This document shows, piece by piece, positions 1 to 9,654 of a stretch of 64,000 nt of DNA. The translations under genes and the position numbers were made by a program. How positions within the stretch are numbered: position 1 is the first letter of the stretch; the number at the start of each line of letters is the position of its first letter. The DNA comes from Lachnospiraceae bacterium UBA3282 (GTDB lineage: Bacteria > Bacillota > Clostridia > Lachnospirales > Lachnospiraceae), in NCBI GenBank assembly GCA_002361735.1, contig DETS01000103.1, forward strand, positions 33,852-97,851, given 5' to 3'. The notes under the pieces were generated by a model. That model was not told the origin of the DNA. It saw nothing but the letters and a program-made list of their open reading frames with translations, and searched no databases.

Positions 1-2
1 GT

Positions 3-881
3 CAGAAAAAGGAAAGCCTGATCCTTATCACCAATAGCCATTTTGCGCCTGTGGTCAGGATGCTGGACGAATTTGAGGAATTGGACGGGGTGGAAGCCTG
101 CATCATACCGATTATGCAGACGGCAGAGTCCCGGGAGGCGGTCAACCCGCCGCCGACAAGGACGTCGGAAACGCCGTTGATCCCGAAAGTAATCCATTAC
201 TGCTGGTTCTCCGGGAAAGAAATACCGGAGAAATATAAGAGGTGTATCGAAAGCTGGGAGAAACACTGTCCCGATTATGAGATCAAAAGATGGGACGAGA
301 GCAATTACGATATTGGTAAAAACCCCTACATGAAAGCAGCCTATGAACATCAAAAATGGGGATTCGTGCCGGACTATGCAAGGCTGGATATCCTTTACAG
401 CCATGGCGGCATTTACATAGATACGGATGTGGAACTGGTGAGGAGTCCGGATGAGCTGCTCTATCAGCCGGCGTTCTGTGGTGTGGAGAAATGGGGTAAT
501 GTCAACATGGGAAGCTGTAGCGGTGCAGTGGCGGGGCATCCGATGATAAGGAAGATGCTGGAGGCAAGAGAGCATATTTCTTTTGTCAGAGAAGACGGCA
601 GCCTGAATCTGGAGACCTGTGGTGTGTATGAGACGAGACCGTTTATTGCGGAGGGGATGAATGTTGACAACCGCGTGCAGACGATTCAGGGCATGACGGT
701 ATATTCCTCAGATTACTTTTCCCCCTACGACTACATGAGCGGGGAACTGCACATGACGGACAACACCTTTTCAATCCATCACTTTAACGGGGGATGGTTG
801 GATGAAAATGCAAGAGAGCAGAGAGAAAAGACACAGTCGCAGTACAGGGCAGTCATACGGAGAATGGCGGCCGCTCATTAG
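3..881 (+). CDS. GT32-type glycosyltransferase, 5' end outside the window
   Basis: Only the last 292 residues are inside the window; the frame is open to the left edge, so the start is missing. From about residue 60 the protein has the Gly_transf_sug (GT32) pattern: IPKVIHYCWF, then DYARLDILYSHGG and the metal-binding DxD in IYIDTDVEL near residue 139. This family moves a sugar from a nucleotide donor onto a growing cytoplasmic glycan. The visible N-terminal piece (LILITNSHFAPVVRMLDEF) reads like the end of a Rossmann-type module of the kind fused to many other proteins in this locus, but too little is visible to be sure. Its end overlaps the next gene by 80 bases, so the two are translated from one message. 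Sugar and acceptor cannot be told. Confidence 0.8.
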   Translation, partial: QKKESLILITNSHFAPVVRMLDEFEELDGVEACIIPIMQTAESREAVNPPPTRTSETPLIPKVIHYCWFSGKEIPEKYKRCIESWEKHCPDYEIKRWDESNYDIGKNPYMKAAYEHQKWGFVPDYARLDILYSHGGIYIDTDVELVRSPDELLYQPAFCGVEKWGNVNMGSCSGAVAGHPMIRKMLEAREHISFVREDGSLNLETCGVYETRPFIAEGMNVDNRVQTIQGMTVYSSDYFSPYDYMSGELHMTDNTFSIHHFNGGWLDENAREQREKTQSQYRAVIRRMAAAH

Positions 882-2097
882 TGTCATTATACCCATCTAT
901 AATGCGGAACCCTATCTGGCGCAGTGTATCGAGAGTGTTATCGGACAGACCTATGAAAAACTGGAAATCATCTTGGTAAATGACGGCTCAACAGACGACA
1001 GTTTACAACTTTGTCGAACTTATGAGAAGCAAGATCGGAGAGTGCGTGTATGCAATCAGGATAACAGAGGAAGGGTCGCTGCGAGAAAAGAAGGAGTCAG
1101 GATCGCCGTGGGCGAATACATATCTTTTGTCGATGCGGATGATTGGATCGGGAAAGATATGTATGCGCAGATTTATGAGCAAATGCAAAAAAGTGGAAAA
1201 ACCGCTGATATTGTGGCGTTTGGCTTGACGGAGGAGTATGGAGACAGGCAGGTCTGGAGGAAGGAGACGATACCGGCAGGCTTTTATGAATCGGAAGCAT
1301 GGGATCGGTTAAAAGAACAGATTTTATATGCCGGATATTTTTTTGGGTTTGGAATGCTGCCTCACCTGTGCGACAAGATTTTTCAAAGAGATATTTTGTT
1401 GTCTTCCGGATTTATGGAGATGGACGACAGCCTTGTTTATGGGGAAGATGCGGCAGCTACCTTTCGCATGTGCCTGTACAGTCATACCCTGCAGGTATTG
1501 GATATCACGCCGTATCACTATCGGCAAAATAATTATACCAATGGGCTTAGGACGCTGCAGGTAGCGCAGAAAAATTTTTGCGGTCTGTACCGGGAATTTC
1601 AAAGCAGTATTGCGAAATGTCGTAATAGAGAGATTTATGAGCGGCAGATTTTTTTCTATTTCTGGTTTGTACTATTGCTGCGGCAGTTTGATACATTGCA
1701 GTCCGAAAGAACTTTGTTTCCGTTTCCTGAAAGCGTTCTTGATAAAAAAATCATCTTGTACGGAGCGGGCGGCTTTGGAATCGAAGTTTATAAATATATT
1801 GGTAAGTCTTCCTGCTGTGAACTGGCAGGATGGGTCGATCGGGAATACGCATCGGAAGATAAACGGGAATTGCCGCTGGAATCTCCGGAGGTAATTCATA
1901 AAAAGGGTTTTGATTTTATCCTGATAGCGGTTCTGAATGAGCGGACGGCGTCGTCAATCAAGGAGACATTGGAAAAACAGGGTGTCTGTTCTGAAAAAAT
2001 ACTGTACATAGGGGGAAAATGCCTGGAAGGAGAACCCCTTCCGAAGTGGCTGACAGATTGCGATGAAAAAGATCAGTATTGTGATGCCGGTTTATAA
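802..2097 (+). CDS. GT2 glycosyltransferase with C-terminal Rossmann module
   Basis: 431 residues. The N-terminal 230 or so form a family 2 glycosyltransferase: LISVIIPIYNAEPYL, then VNDGSTDDS (nucleotide-binding Asp) and FVDADDW (DxD). It should transfer a sugar from an NDP donor at the membrane face. From about residue 312 a second domain begins with IILYGAGGFGIEVYKYIG, a GxGxxG nucleotide-binding fold like the sugar-acyltransferase PglD N-terminus, and continues with GWVDREY and FILIAVLNE. The ATG at 802 follows GGGGGATGG and lies inside the preceding gene; the end overlaps the next gene by 35 bases. This is tight translational coupling. What the Rossmann module does is unknown. Confidence 0.85.
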   Translation: MKMQESREKRHSRSTGQSYGEWRPLISVIIPIYNAEPYLAQCIESVIGQTYEKLEIILVNDGSTDDSLQLCRTYEKQDRRVRVCNQDNRGRVAARKEGVRIAVGEYISFVDADDWIGKDMYAQIYEQMQKSGKTADIVAFGLTEEYGDRQVWRKETIPAGFYESEAWDRLKEQILYAGYFFGFGMLPHLCDKIFQRDILLSSGFMEMDDSLVYGEDAAATFRMCLYSHTLQVLDITPYHYRQNNYTNGLRTLQVAQKNFCGLYREFQSSIAKCRNREIYERQIFFYFWFVLLLRQFDTLQSERTLFPFPESVLDKKIILYGAGGFGIEVYKYIGKSSCCELAGWVDREYASEDKRELPLESPEVIHKKGFDFILIAVLNERTASSIKETLEKQGVCSEKILYIGGKCLEGEPLPKWLTDCDEKDQYCDAGL

Positions 2098-4699
2098 CGG
2101 AGAAACATATCTGCGGGAATCAATCGAGAGTGTTTTAGGGCAGACGTATCGGGAATGGGAACTGATTTTGGTAAATGACTGTTCTACAGATGGTTCCCCC
2201 GCCATTATGGAGGAATATCAAAAAAGAGATTCCCGGATCAGAGTCGTGCATAACAGTGAAAACCAGAAACTCCCCAGATCGCTGAACATCGGATTTGAAC
2301 ATGCAGACGGAGAGTATTTTACCTGGACGTCGGATGACAATAAGTATAAACCGCGAGCGCTTGAACGGATGGCGGCGGTATTGGAAAAAGACCCCGGTAT
2401 CGGACTGATCTATGCGGATATGGATTATATAGATGAAGATGGGAAAAAGACCGGTGAAGTTTCCATCGGAGAGGAAAATCTGTATTATAACGACTGCGTG
2501 GGGGCGTGCTTTTTATACCGCGCAGATGCGGCGAAAGAAATGGAGGGTTATCGGGCGGACTGGTTTCTTGTGGAAGATTATGAATACTGGCTGCGAATGG
2601 CAGAAAAACATGTGATTCGTCATTTGCCGGATAATTTGTATGAATATCGTTATCACGGGGCAAGTCTCACGGAGACAAAAAGGAATCAGATCAGCGAACA
2701 GCTATATAAGCTGCGGATGGAGAGATTAGATTTCCTCTTAGATAGAATCCGGGAGAAACAAAAGGAAGAACTTTTTGTGGATATGTGTACGCAGAATCGG
2801 GAGCAGCTCCCGTTTTTGAAACAAAAATTTTACGGAGATGCTCCGCTGCCGGAAAAAATCAGATGGGTGGAACAGGAGAGAAAGATGCAGACAGATAAGC
2901 AGATTATATTATTTGGTGCCGGTGAGTACGGGAAAAAGGCGCTTTCATTTATCGGCAATGATAAAGTTGCCTATTTTGCAGACAACAATGCGGATGCAGT
3001 TGGGAAAAAAACGGAGGGAAAGGAGATTATTTCCTTTGTGAGGCTGCAGCAGATTCATAAAGATTACCAGATTGTCATTTCCGTAGATGCCAGAAAAGCT
3101 TCGGCGATTGCCAATCAGCTTGAGGAAGCAGGAATCACAGAATATACGACCTATTTAGAGATGGCAAATCATCTGAAAAAGCCATCGGAAAACTCAGGGG
3201 TCTCCTGGCTGGAAGCATGCAGAAAGGCGGCACAGTGGATTGATAAAAACAGCGTGCCGGGTGGCGGGATCATCAATAACAGCAGCCTGCGGGAGAGCTA
3301 TCCCGAGGTGACGGGGTACTATATCCCTACGCTGATGAAGTGGGGGTTTTCCGAACCGGCAGTAACCTATGCCAAATGGCTCTGTTCCATCCAGCATGCG
3401 GACGGCGCATGGTATGACACGGAAGGAAAGGATCCGTATGTCTTCGATACGGCGCAGATCCTGAAAGGGCTGCTGGCAGTCAGAGGGAGAGTGGAAGGTG
3501 TGGATCAAGCCATCCGCAAGGGCTGCGACTGGCTCTTATCCAATGTGCAGGAAAACGGCAGGCTCACTACCCCGTCCAAAGACGCGTGGGGAGAGGACGG
3601 CATCTGCTCCGAGCTGATCCATTTATACTGCCTGTCTCCGTTATATGAGGCGGCGGAAGTATTTGGAAAGCCCAAATACCGCGAGGCGGCGGAAAAAGTG
3701 GCGGATTATTACATTAGGGAGCATGAGACCGAGATTAAAACTTTCGGTTTTTTGTCCCACTTTTATGCCTATGTCATGGAAGCCCTCTGCGATATCGGCA
3801 GGGAAGAACTGGCAAGGGAATCCATGAAGCAGATGGAGCGGCTGCTGGATGAAAAGGGTTATGTTCCCGCTTACCGGGATGTGGATTGGGTCTGCTCCAC
3901 GGGAATGTTCCAGCTTGCCATCGTATGGTTCAAGCTGGGTGACTTGGAACATGGAAACAAAGCACTTTCCTATGCGGCAAAGCTGCAGAACGAGAGCGGC
4001 GGATGGTATGGCAGTTATCCGACGAAGAATGCACCGAAAGCCACGGACAGAAAAGAATATCCGGATTACTTTGCGGATGCCGAGATCAGCTGGGCGGTGA
4101 AATATTTTCTGGATGCCGTGTATTACAAGAATAAGCTGGAATTTGAAGGGCAGGCGCATATCTTCAAGGACAGCATAGACAAAGCTGACGGCAGATACAG
4201 GGTTGTTTTATCGGAGATACAAAACAGTAAGGCGGGGAAAATCTGCGACGTGGGATGCGGCAAAGGCAGATATCTGAAAAATCTGCTGCGGGAAAATTCG
4301 AATGCGGCGTATTATGCGGTAGATATCTCAAAAAATGTGATGGCGGATATTCAACCGCCGGTGGAGAAGAAGGAAGGGACATTGACACAGATCCCCTATG
4401 CGGAGGCGTCCTTTGATCTGGTATATACGGTGGAAGCTCTGGAGCACAGTATCTTTCCTGAAAATGCCTTGCGGGAACTCCTACGCGTGACAAAGCCGGG
4501 CGGTGAAGTGATCGTCATAGATAAGAATCAGGCGGCGATGGGATTGTTGGAAATTGACGAGTGGGAACAGTGGTTTACGGATGAGCTGTTTGAGCGGGTA
4601 GCAAAGAAAGAGGGCTGCACGCTGCGGATCGAGGAGAACGTTTCCTATGAAGACGGGATGGCTGACGGATTGTTTAGTGCGTGGATATTACAGAAGTAG
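2063..4699 (+). CDS. Four-domain protein: GT2, Rossmann module, alpha/alpha-toroid, SAM methyltransferase
   Basis: 878 residues with four recognisable parts. Residues 1 to about 230 are a GT2 glycosyltransferase (ISIVMPVYNGETYL, VNDCSTDGS, TSDDN). Residues 278-370 are a Rossmann module (IILFGAGEYGKKALSFIG, FADNNADAVGKK). Residues 380-690 read as an all-helical toroid: repeated helical pairs with W/G-rich ends such as WYDTEGKDPYVFDTAQ and GGWYGSYPTK, as in terpenoid-cyclase or glycosidase-like (alpha/alpha)6 folds. Residues 720-878 are a class I SAM methyltransferase (ICDVGCGKGRYLKNLL, then FDLVYTVEALEH). One polypeptide may therefore add a sugar, act on or hold a glycan, and methylate it, perhaps capping the chain. 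The order of action is inference. Confidence 0.8.
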   Translation: MKKISIVMPVYNGETYLRESIESVLGQTYREWELILVNDCSTDGSPAIMEEYQKRDSRIRVVHNSENQKLPRSLNIGFEHADGEYFTWTSDDNKYKPRALERMAAVLEKDPGIGLIYADMDYIDEDGKKTGEVSIGEENLYYNDCVGACFLYRADAAKEMEGYRADWFLVEDYEYWLRMAEKHVIRHLPDNLYEYRYHGASLTETKRNQISEQLYKLRMERLDFLLDRIREKQKEELFVDMCTQNREQLPFLKQKFYGDAPLPEKIRWVEQERKMQTDKQIILFGAGEYGKKALSFIGNDKVAYFADNNADAVGKKTEGKEIISFVRLQQIHKDYQIVISVDARKASAIANQLEEAGITEYTTYLEMANHLKKPSENSGVSWLEACRKAAQWIDKNSVPGGGIINNSSLRESYPEVTGYYIPTLMKWGFSEPAVTYAKWLCSIQHADGAWYDTEGKDPYVFDTAQILKGLLAVRGRVEGVDQAIRKGCDWLLSNVQENGRLTTPSKDAWGEDGICSELIHLYCLSPLYEAAEVFGKPKYREAAEKVADYYIREHETEIKTFGFLSHFYAYVMEALCDIGREELARESMKQMERLLDEKGYVPAYRDVDWVCSTGMFQLAIVWFKLGDLEHGNKALSYAAKLQNESGGWYGSYPTKNAPKATDRKEYPDYFADAEISWAVKYFLDAVYYKNKLEFEGQAHIFKDSIDKADGRYRVVLSEIQNSKAGKICDVGCGKGRYLKNLLRENSNAAYYAVDISKNVMADIQPPVEKKEGTLTQIPYAEASFDLVYTVEALEHSIFPENALRELLRVTKPGGEVIVIDKNQAAMGLLEIDEWEQWFTDELFERVAKKEGCTLRIEENVSYEDGMADGLFSAWILQK

Positions 4700-4723
4700 T
4701 ATTTTGCTGTGAGGAAAAAGAAA

Positions 4724-5830
4724 ATGATAAATCATTTGAAAAAGATTAGCGAGGATTCGACAAAGAAGTTATATATCTGGGGAGCAGGGGAGCTTGGCAG
4801 GTCACTTGCAGATACGTTGACTTTGGTTGGTGTGAAATTTGACGGATATTTTGATAATGCGTATCCGGAAGGACAGCGAGATGATGACTCGAAAATTTAC
4901 CCCCTTTCTTATTTGCGCGAGCATATACCGGAGAATACTTATTTTCTGATAGGCAGTTTTCGGGAGAAGGAAATTATGGCGCAGCTTCGTGAAATGGGGT
5001 TTACCAATATTTACTGCCAGTGCGAGCTTGCCATGTATTATCAGGATGAATTTCCCAAAATAAAATTTGAAAAATGCGATAATCCGGAGGTATCTGTACT
5101 GGTAACTGCCTATAACGGATGGAACATGACCTATAATACCTTGAAATCTCTTTCCGAAAATGGGAATCAATGTAAATTTGAGGTGATCGTAGGGGACAAT
5201 TGTTCTACAGATTTGACAAAACAGGCGGAAGAATATCTCGAAAACGTCAGAGTGATTCATCATGAGAAAAATCTTCGTTATCTGGGGAATATGAATGCGA
5301 TTGCAAAGGAAGCGAGGGGAGAATATCTCTTTTTCTGCTCTAACGATATCTTTTTTACCCAAAAAGGATATATGGATATTTTGCTGGCAGAAGCAAAGAA
5401 AGATCCGCGGATTGCAATGATTACCGGGAAGTTGTGGGTACCGTTTAAGAAGAAATACGATGTGCATTCTGTCTATGTAAAGTTGAGAGAATGCAAAGAA
5501 GTAGAACCGGACAGACCCAGAAATGTGGAAAATATGTGGCCGGTCGCAACTATTATCCCGAATCGGGTATGGAAAGAGATGGGAGGTTACGACACAGTCT
5601 TCTTACCTGTCTATTGTGAAGATACTGATATACAGATGAGGATGATAGCGGCAGGGTATGACCTTGTGGCATATCCGTATGCAGAATGTATTCATTATGG
5701 AGGAGCAACCGATAAGTGGGACGCAAAGGACCCGCTGTTGGCAAGAAACAGGGCGTTGTTCGATGAAAGATGGGGACATTATATCGAGCAGGAGACGGAT
5801 AAGAGAGAAAAATACTTAAATGCAAGGTAA
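4724..5830 (+). CDS. Rossmann module fused to GT2 glycosyltransferase
   Basis: 368 residues from the ATG at 4724, which follows GTGAGGAAAAAG; a GTG at 4709 is in frame but is less well placed. The order is reversed compared with the upstream genes. The Rossmann module comes first (LYIWGAGELGRSLADTL, DGYFDNAY, TYFLIGSFREKE), then from about residue 120 a GT2 domain (VSVLVTAYNGWNMTYNTL, GDNCSTDLT, FFCSNDIFF) ending with CEDTDIQMRMIAAGYD, the ED pair typical of rhamnosyltransferase-like GT2 enzymes. It probably adds one residue of the repeat unit. The shuffled domain order suggests the Rossmann module is an independent unit. Confidence 0.83.
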   Translation: MINHLKKISEDSTKKLYIWGAGELGRSLADTLTLVGVKFDGYFDNAYPEGQRDDDSKIYPLSYLREHIPENTYFLIGSFREKEIMAQLREMGFTNIYCQCELAMYYQDEFPKIKFEKCDNPEVSVLVTAYNGWNMTYNTLKSLSENGNQCKFEVIVGDNCSTDLTKQAEEYLENVRVIHHEKNLRYLGNMNAIAKEARGEYLFFCSNDIFFTQKGYMDILLAEAKKDPRIAMITGKLWVPFKKKYDVHSVYVKLRECKEVEPDRPRNVENMWPVATIIPNRVWKEMGGYDTVFLPVYCEDTDIQMRMIAAGYDLVAYPYAECIHYGGATDKWDAKDPLLARNRALFDERWGHYIEQETDKREKYLNAR

Positions 5831-5866
5831 ATGAAAAGCAGTTTCAATACGGAATAGGAATCGGTG

Positions 5867-6757
5867 ATGGAAAAGATATTGATGAGCGGAGCAACCGGAT
5901 TTATTGGTTCTCATTTGTTAAAGCGGTTGAAGCAGGAAGGATATGAGGTCTTTATCGTTGTTCGTCCGACGACGGATGTATGTGTGGTAAAAGAAACAGT
6001 GCCGTCACAAAACATTGTAGTTATGGAGGACAGGGAAGAATTATATCGAAAGCTCAAAGAAATACAGCCCTATATTTATATCCATCTGATGGGAGTATTT
6101 TGTACCAGCCATAACAGCGGGAATATTATGCAGATGGTCGATGCGAATATCAGAGATTCTATCCTGATTCTGGATGCGGTCAATGAAGCAGGATGCAAAA
6201 AGGTGATCAACACGGCTTCCTATTGGCAAAACAGATATAATCGGGATTATGCGCCGATCAATCTGTATGCGGCAACGAAGCAGGCGTTTGAGACATTGCT
6301 GGCGCATTATATCGAAAATGAAAATATGAGTGTGATTACACTTACCATTTTCGACACCTATGGAGCAGGAGATAAAAGAAAAAAGATCCTAAATATCGTT
6401 TATCAGTTAAAAAATGGAGAAACTCTGGATCTGACAAACGGGGAACAAAAAATGTACCTGTGTCATATCGACGATATCGTTTTGGGATATTTGACGGCGT
6501 TGGAAACAATAAAGGTACTTGAAGGTGGTACGACATTGAAATATGCGCTTCGGGACGGAGGAGAGCCGGTTGCGTTGAAAAAGATTCTGATGACAGCGGT
6601 TCGCGTCTGGGGAAAAAACGTTAACTTAAATTTTGGAGCAATTGAGCGAAATAAAGCGGAGATCGAAGACCCAAATGGTTATGGGGTCGTCTTGCCGGGG
6701 TGGAAAGCAAAAGTCGGACTGGAAGACGGTTTGAAACAATATGATATGGAAATGTAA
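5867..6757 (+). CDS. NAD(P)-dependent sugar epimerase/reductase (extended SDR)
   Basis: 296 residues. It starts with the SDR nucleotide site (ILMSGATGFIGSHLLKRL) and has the catalytic Tyr/Lys pair in NLYAATKQAFETLL. The size and the compact C-terminus resemble CDP-abequose/paratose synthase-like 4-ketoreductases and other NDP-sugar reductases. A CDP-glucose pyrophosphorylase and a sugar C-methyltransferase lie downstream, so a role in reducing a CDP-4-keto-deoxysugar is attractive, but this is inference. A GTG at 5864 directly precedes the ATG and could also be used. The spacing to neighbours fits one operon. Confidence 0.75.
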   Translation: MEKILMSGATGFIGSHLLKRLKQEGYEVFIVVRPTTDVCVVKETVPSQNIVVMEDREELYRKLKEIQPYIYIHLMGVFCTSHNSGNIMQMVDANIRDSILILDAVNEAGCKKVINTASYWQNRYNRDYAPINLYAATKQAFETLLAHYIENENMSVITLTIFDTYGAGDKRKKILNIVYQLKNGETLDLTNGEQKMYLCHIDDIVLGYLTALETIKVLEGGTTLKYALRDGGEPVALKKILMTAVRVWGKNVNLNFGAIERNKAEIEDPNGYGVVLPGWKAKVGLEDGLKQYDMEM

Positions 6758-6777
6758 ATAAGCGGAGGTGGTTGAGA

Positions 6778-7840
6778 ATGAAAAATCAGATGATTGCACA
6801 AAAATTACATAGAGATAGGGAAGAAGTATTGCGCTTCTGTAAGCAGCATAAGAGACTGCATATATTTGGGACAGGCTATGCTGCTTCTCAGATGCTGCGC
6901 TATCTGCAGGAAGAAGATTTGCATATTACGGATGTTATCGTGAGTGAAAACAAGGAGCGGGATTCATGGAAAGGGCTTGCGGTCTATAACCTTGCGGAAT
7001 GCAGTCTGACTGAGGAGGATGGCATTATTTTATGTGTGGGGTTTGCGTTACAGGAGAAAGTACAGAATTATCTGCAGGAAAACGGGGTGAGCGGCAGCCA
7101 TATCTATGCGCAGAGAATCTATGGATTTAATCCGAATCCGAGACCTATGCCGGCGAGTTTTTTGCCTGCGGAGGAAGCCGCAGGGCAGGGATATTTTGCG
7201 GACTGTCAGGAATTAAACGAGATAGGAAGCAGCTATAACACGGACAAGAGCAGCGATTATCATAATTATTTGAATAAATATGAATTTTTTATCCGCCGTT
7301 GGAAGAAGGAACCCATTACCATATTGGAATTGGGTGTATTCAAGGGCGGCAGCATAAAGACCTGGGAGACTTATTTTGAAAAAGCCAAAATATACGGCGT
7401 TGATATCGATGAAGCATGTAAAGGTTATGAAAGCGACCGAAGCAAGATCATCATTCAGGACTTGGCGAATGAGGATGAGTTGGCAAAACTGGGAGAATTG
7501 CATCCCCAGATCATCGTAGATGATGCGTCGCATATATGGAGTCATCAAATCAAGGCTCTTTTTCAACTTTTCCCCAAAATGCGTGGGGGGGGTATTTATT
7601 ATGGAAGATTTGGGAACCAGTTTTTCCGGATGCAGGGCGTTGGGTGAGTATAGGGATGCCTGCGTGACAACGTATGAATTTTTATCGGCTGTAGCGGAGG
7701 TCGTGGCGAGCGGAGAGTATCTGGAGACGGCTAATGTAAGGAAAGAATTATATTTGTTAAGAGAAGAAATCGAAATGATTGCGCAGCAGGTCGAACTGAT
7801 GGCTTTTATTAAAGAAAGCTGCATTTTGATTAAAAAGTAG
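6778..7840 (+). pseudogene. Rossmann module plus SAM methyltransferase, frameshifted at a run of eight G
   Basis: The ATG at 6778 follows a good GGAGGTGG site. The first domain is a Rossmann module (LHIFGTGYAASQMLRYLQ); the second is a macrocin-O-methyltransferase-like domain (ELNEIGSSYNTDKSSDYH, ILELGVFKGGSIKTWETYF, YGVDIDEA, IIVDDASH). At 7585-7592 there is a run of eight G. As written, the frame continues into an out-of-family tail and stops at 7647. Removing one G restores the family motif (RGGVFIMEDLGTSF) and an open frame to 7840, giving 353 residues in all. It may be a real phase-variable switch, an inactive allele or a sequencing error in the homopolymer. Confidence 0.8.
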
Positions 7841-7922
7841 CGGGATAAGTATATCTGCACACTCTGATAAAATCATTTCGAGAACCTTCATGACGGAAAA
7901 GAAAGGCGTTTGAGGTGTCGAA

Positions 7923-8834
7923 ATGAATGGGCAGATACGAGGATTGATAGAGCGTGCGCTCCATGCAGGATTCCAGAATTTTGTTATTTATCCGTATGGC
8001 GACATTGGCGTGCAGATGGAAATGATTCTTGAAAGAGTATATGGGGTTTCGGGCAGCATCATTATTGATAATCATCTTAATCAATACAATAAGAGGATAC
8101 AATCAATTGGTTTATTGAATGAACTGGACGGTACGAAATACGCGCTGCTTCTGGCGTGTATTAACACGAGTATTTATATGGAATTAAAGGAAGCCATTAC
8201 CGCCACTTCTTTTCCGGTACAGAATGTTTTTGAGCTGGATTCAATGAAAGATATTATGGGCTTCAAATCCAGAGTGGGAAAACACAGTTATGGTCAGTTA
8301 TGTAATAAAGCGAATGAGCTAATCGAGTCTATAGGAGCTTTTTGCAGTTTTGCACCGGGAATCAAGGTAGTTCCGAATCATGCAATGCAGTATATCACGA
8401 CGCATCCGATGATATATGCAGGAAATTCGGATGGTACAAATAATAAATATGAAGATTATAAGGGAAGTGAATGGTATTTTGAAGGGATTACTCCGCAGGG
8501 AACGGTAGATCAGAAAAAGACGATTATTGGAAGCGACGTATGGCTGGGAGAAAATGTCATTATTACAAATGGCGCAAGAATCGGAAATGGGGTCATAGGC
8601 GGAGCAGGAAGCGTTATAACCAAGGATGTGCCGGATTATGCCGTTGTAGCAGGTGCTCCCGCGCGTATTATCAGATACAGGTTTACACCGGAACAGATAA
8701 ATAGTCTTAATCGTATTAAATGGTGGGATTGGACCGATGAGGAGATTAGGGAGAGATATGATGACTTTTACATGTCCATAGATGATTTTATTGCCAAGTA
8801 TGACAATGGCGGCACAAGAAAAGCTTTTGATTAG
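7923..8834 (+). CDS. Rossmann module fused to left-handed beta-helix O-acetyltransferase
   Basis: 303 residues. Residues 15-115 resemble a Rossmann module, though the usual glycine motif is degenerate (FVIYPYGDIGVQMEMIL, IIIDNHLNQ). From about residue 135 it is a xenobiotic-acetyltransferase/CatB-like hexapeptide-repeat enzyme: FCSFAPGIKVVPNH, the His-containing YITTHPM, then IGSDVWLGENVIITNGARIG and VVAGAPARII. This family uses acetyl-CoA to O-acetylate sugars. The layout parallels PglD (Rossmann plus beta-helix), the archetype of the module seen throughout the locus. The acetyl-accepting sugar is unknown. The ribosome binding site is GAGGTG, eight bases before the ATG. Confidence 0.82.
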   Translation: MNGQIRGLIERALHAGFQNFVIYPYGDIGVQMEMILERVYGVSGSIIIDNHLNQYNKRIQSIGLLNELDGTKYALLLACINTSIYMELKEAITATSFPVQNVFELDSMKDIMGFKSRVGKHSYGQLCNKANELIESIGAFCSFAPGIKVVPNHAMQYITTHPMIYAGNSDGTNNKYEDYKGSEWYFEGITPQGTVDQKKTIIGSDVWLGENVIITNGARIGNGVIGGAGSVITKDVPDYAVVAGAPARIIRYRFTPEQINSLNRIKWWDWTDEEIRERYDDFYMSIDDFIAKYDNGGTRKAFD

Positions 8835-8843
8835 GGAGAACAC

Positions 8844-9626
8844 ATGAAGGTAGTTATTTTAGCAGGGGGATTTGGAACACGTATTAGTGAAGAAAGCCAT
8901 TTGAGACCGAAGCCAATGATTGAAATTGGCGAAAAGCCTATTTTGTGGCATATCATGAAAGGCTATTCTGCCTATGGGTTCAATGAATTTGTTATTTGTG
9001 CGGGTTATAAGCAAAACGTGATCAAAGAATGGTTTTCAAATTATTTTCTGTATAACAGCGACATTACCTTTGATTTTACGGAGAACAGGGAAAATATGAT
9101 CGTTCACGGGCAGTATTATGAGCCGTGGAAGGTTTCCGTGATCGATACAGGATTAAATACATTAACGGGAGGACGCGTAAAGCGCATCCGGAAATATATC
9201 GGAAACGAACCGTTTATGCTTACATACGGAGATGGTGTGTCGGATGTTGATATTGCAAAGCTGCGTAAATTCCATGAGAGCCACGGCAGGCTGGTCACAA
9301 TGACGGCTTACAATATCGATCAGCGTTTTGGCGTTTTGGATATTGCGGAGGACGGTCGGATAAAAGAATTGCGTGAAAAAGCAGCCGGGGATGAAAATCA
9401 GATCAATATCGGTTACATGGTATGTCAGCCGGAGGTATTTGATTATATTTCAGACGATAGTTCCATTTTGGAAAAGGATGTGATGGCGACGCTGGCGAAG
9501 CTGGGGGAGGTCATGGCATATAAGCATGAAGGCTTTTGGAAATGTATGGATACGGTCAGGGAAAAGCAGCAATTGGAAATGATGTGGGCGTCAGGCAAGG
9601 CACCATGGAAAATATGGGAAGATTAG
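8844..9626 (+). CDS. rfbF: Glucose-1-phosphate cytidylyltransferase
   Basis: 260 residues, the normal length. It makes CDP-glucose from CTP and glucose 1-phosphate, the entry to CDP-deoxysugars. The signature AGGFGTRISEES and the following RPKPMIEIGEKPILWHIMK match RfbF closely; YGDGVSDVD carries the metal-binding Asp; EGFWKCMDTVREK is the conserved C-terminal block. The ATG is ten bases after the previous stop, with AGGGAG upstream. CDP-glucose normally goes next to a 4,6-dehydratase (RfbG), which is not in this window and may lie to the left or elsewhere. Assignment to the family is firm. Confidence 0.94.
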   Translation: MKVVILAGGFGTRISEESHLRPKPMIEIGEKPILWHIMKGYSAYGFNEFVICAGYKQNVIKEWFSNYFLYNSDITFDFTENRENMIVHGQYYEPWKVSVIDTGLNTLTGGRVKRIRKYIGNEPFMLTYGDGVSDVDIAKLRKFHESHGRLVTMTAYNIDQRFGVLDIAEDGRIKELREKAAGDENQINIGYMVCQPEVFDYISDDSSILEKDVMATLAKLGEVMAYKHEGFWKCMDTVREKQQLEMMWASGKAPWKIWED

Positions 9627-9654
9627 GAAAATAGACGGAAACGGAGAGGATTCA

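Noticed and set aside
4802..5467. Minus-strand open frame of 221 codons opposite the GT2 gene
   Set aside because: Antisense shadow of a clear glycosyltransferase; no start signals.
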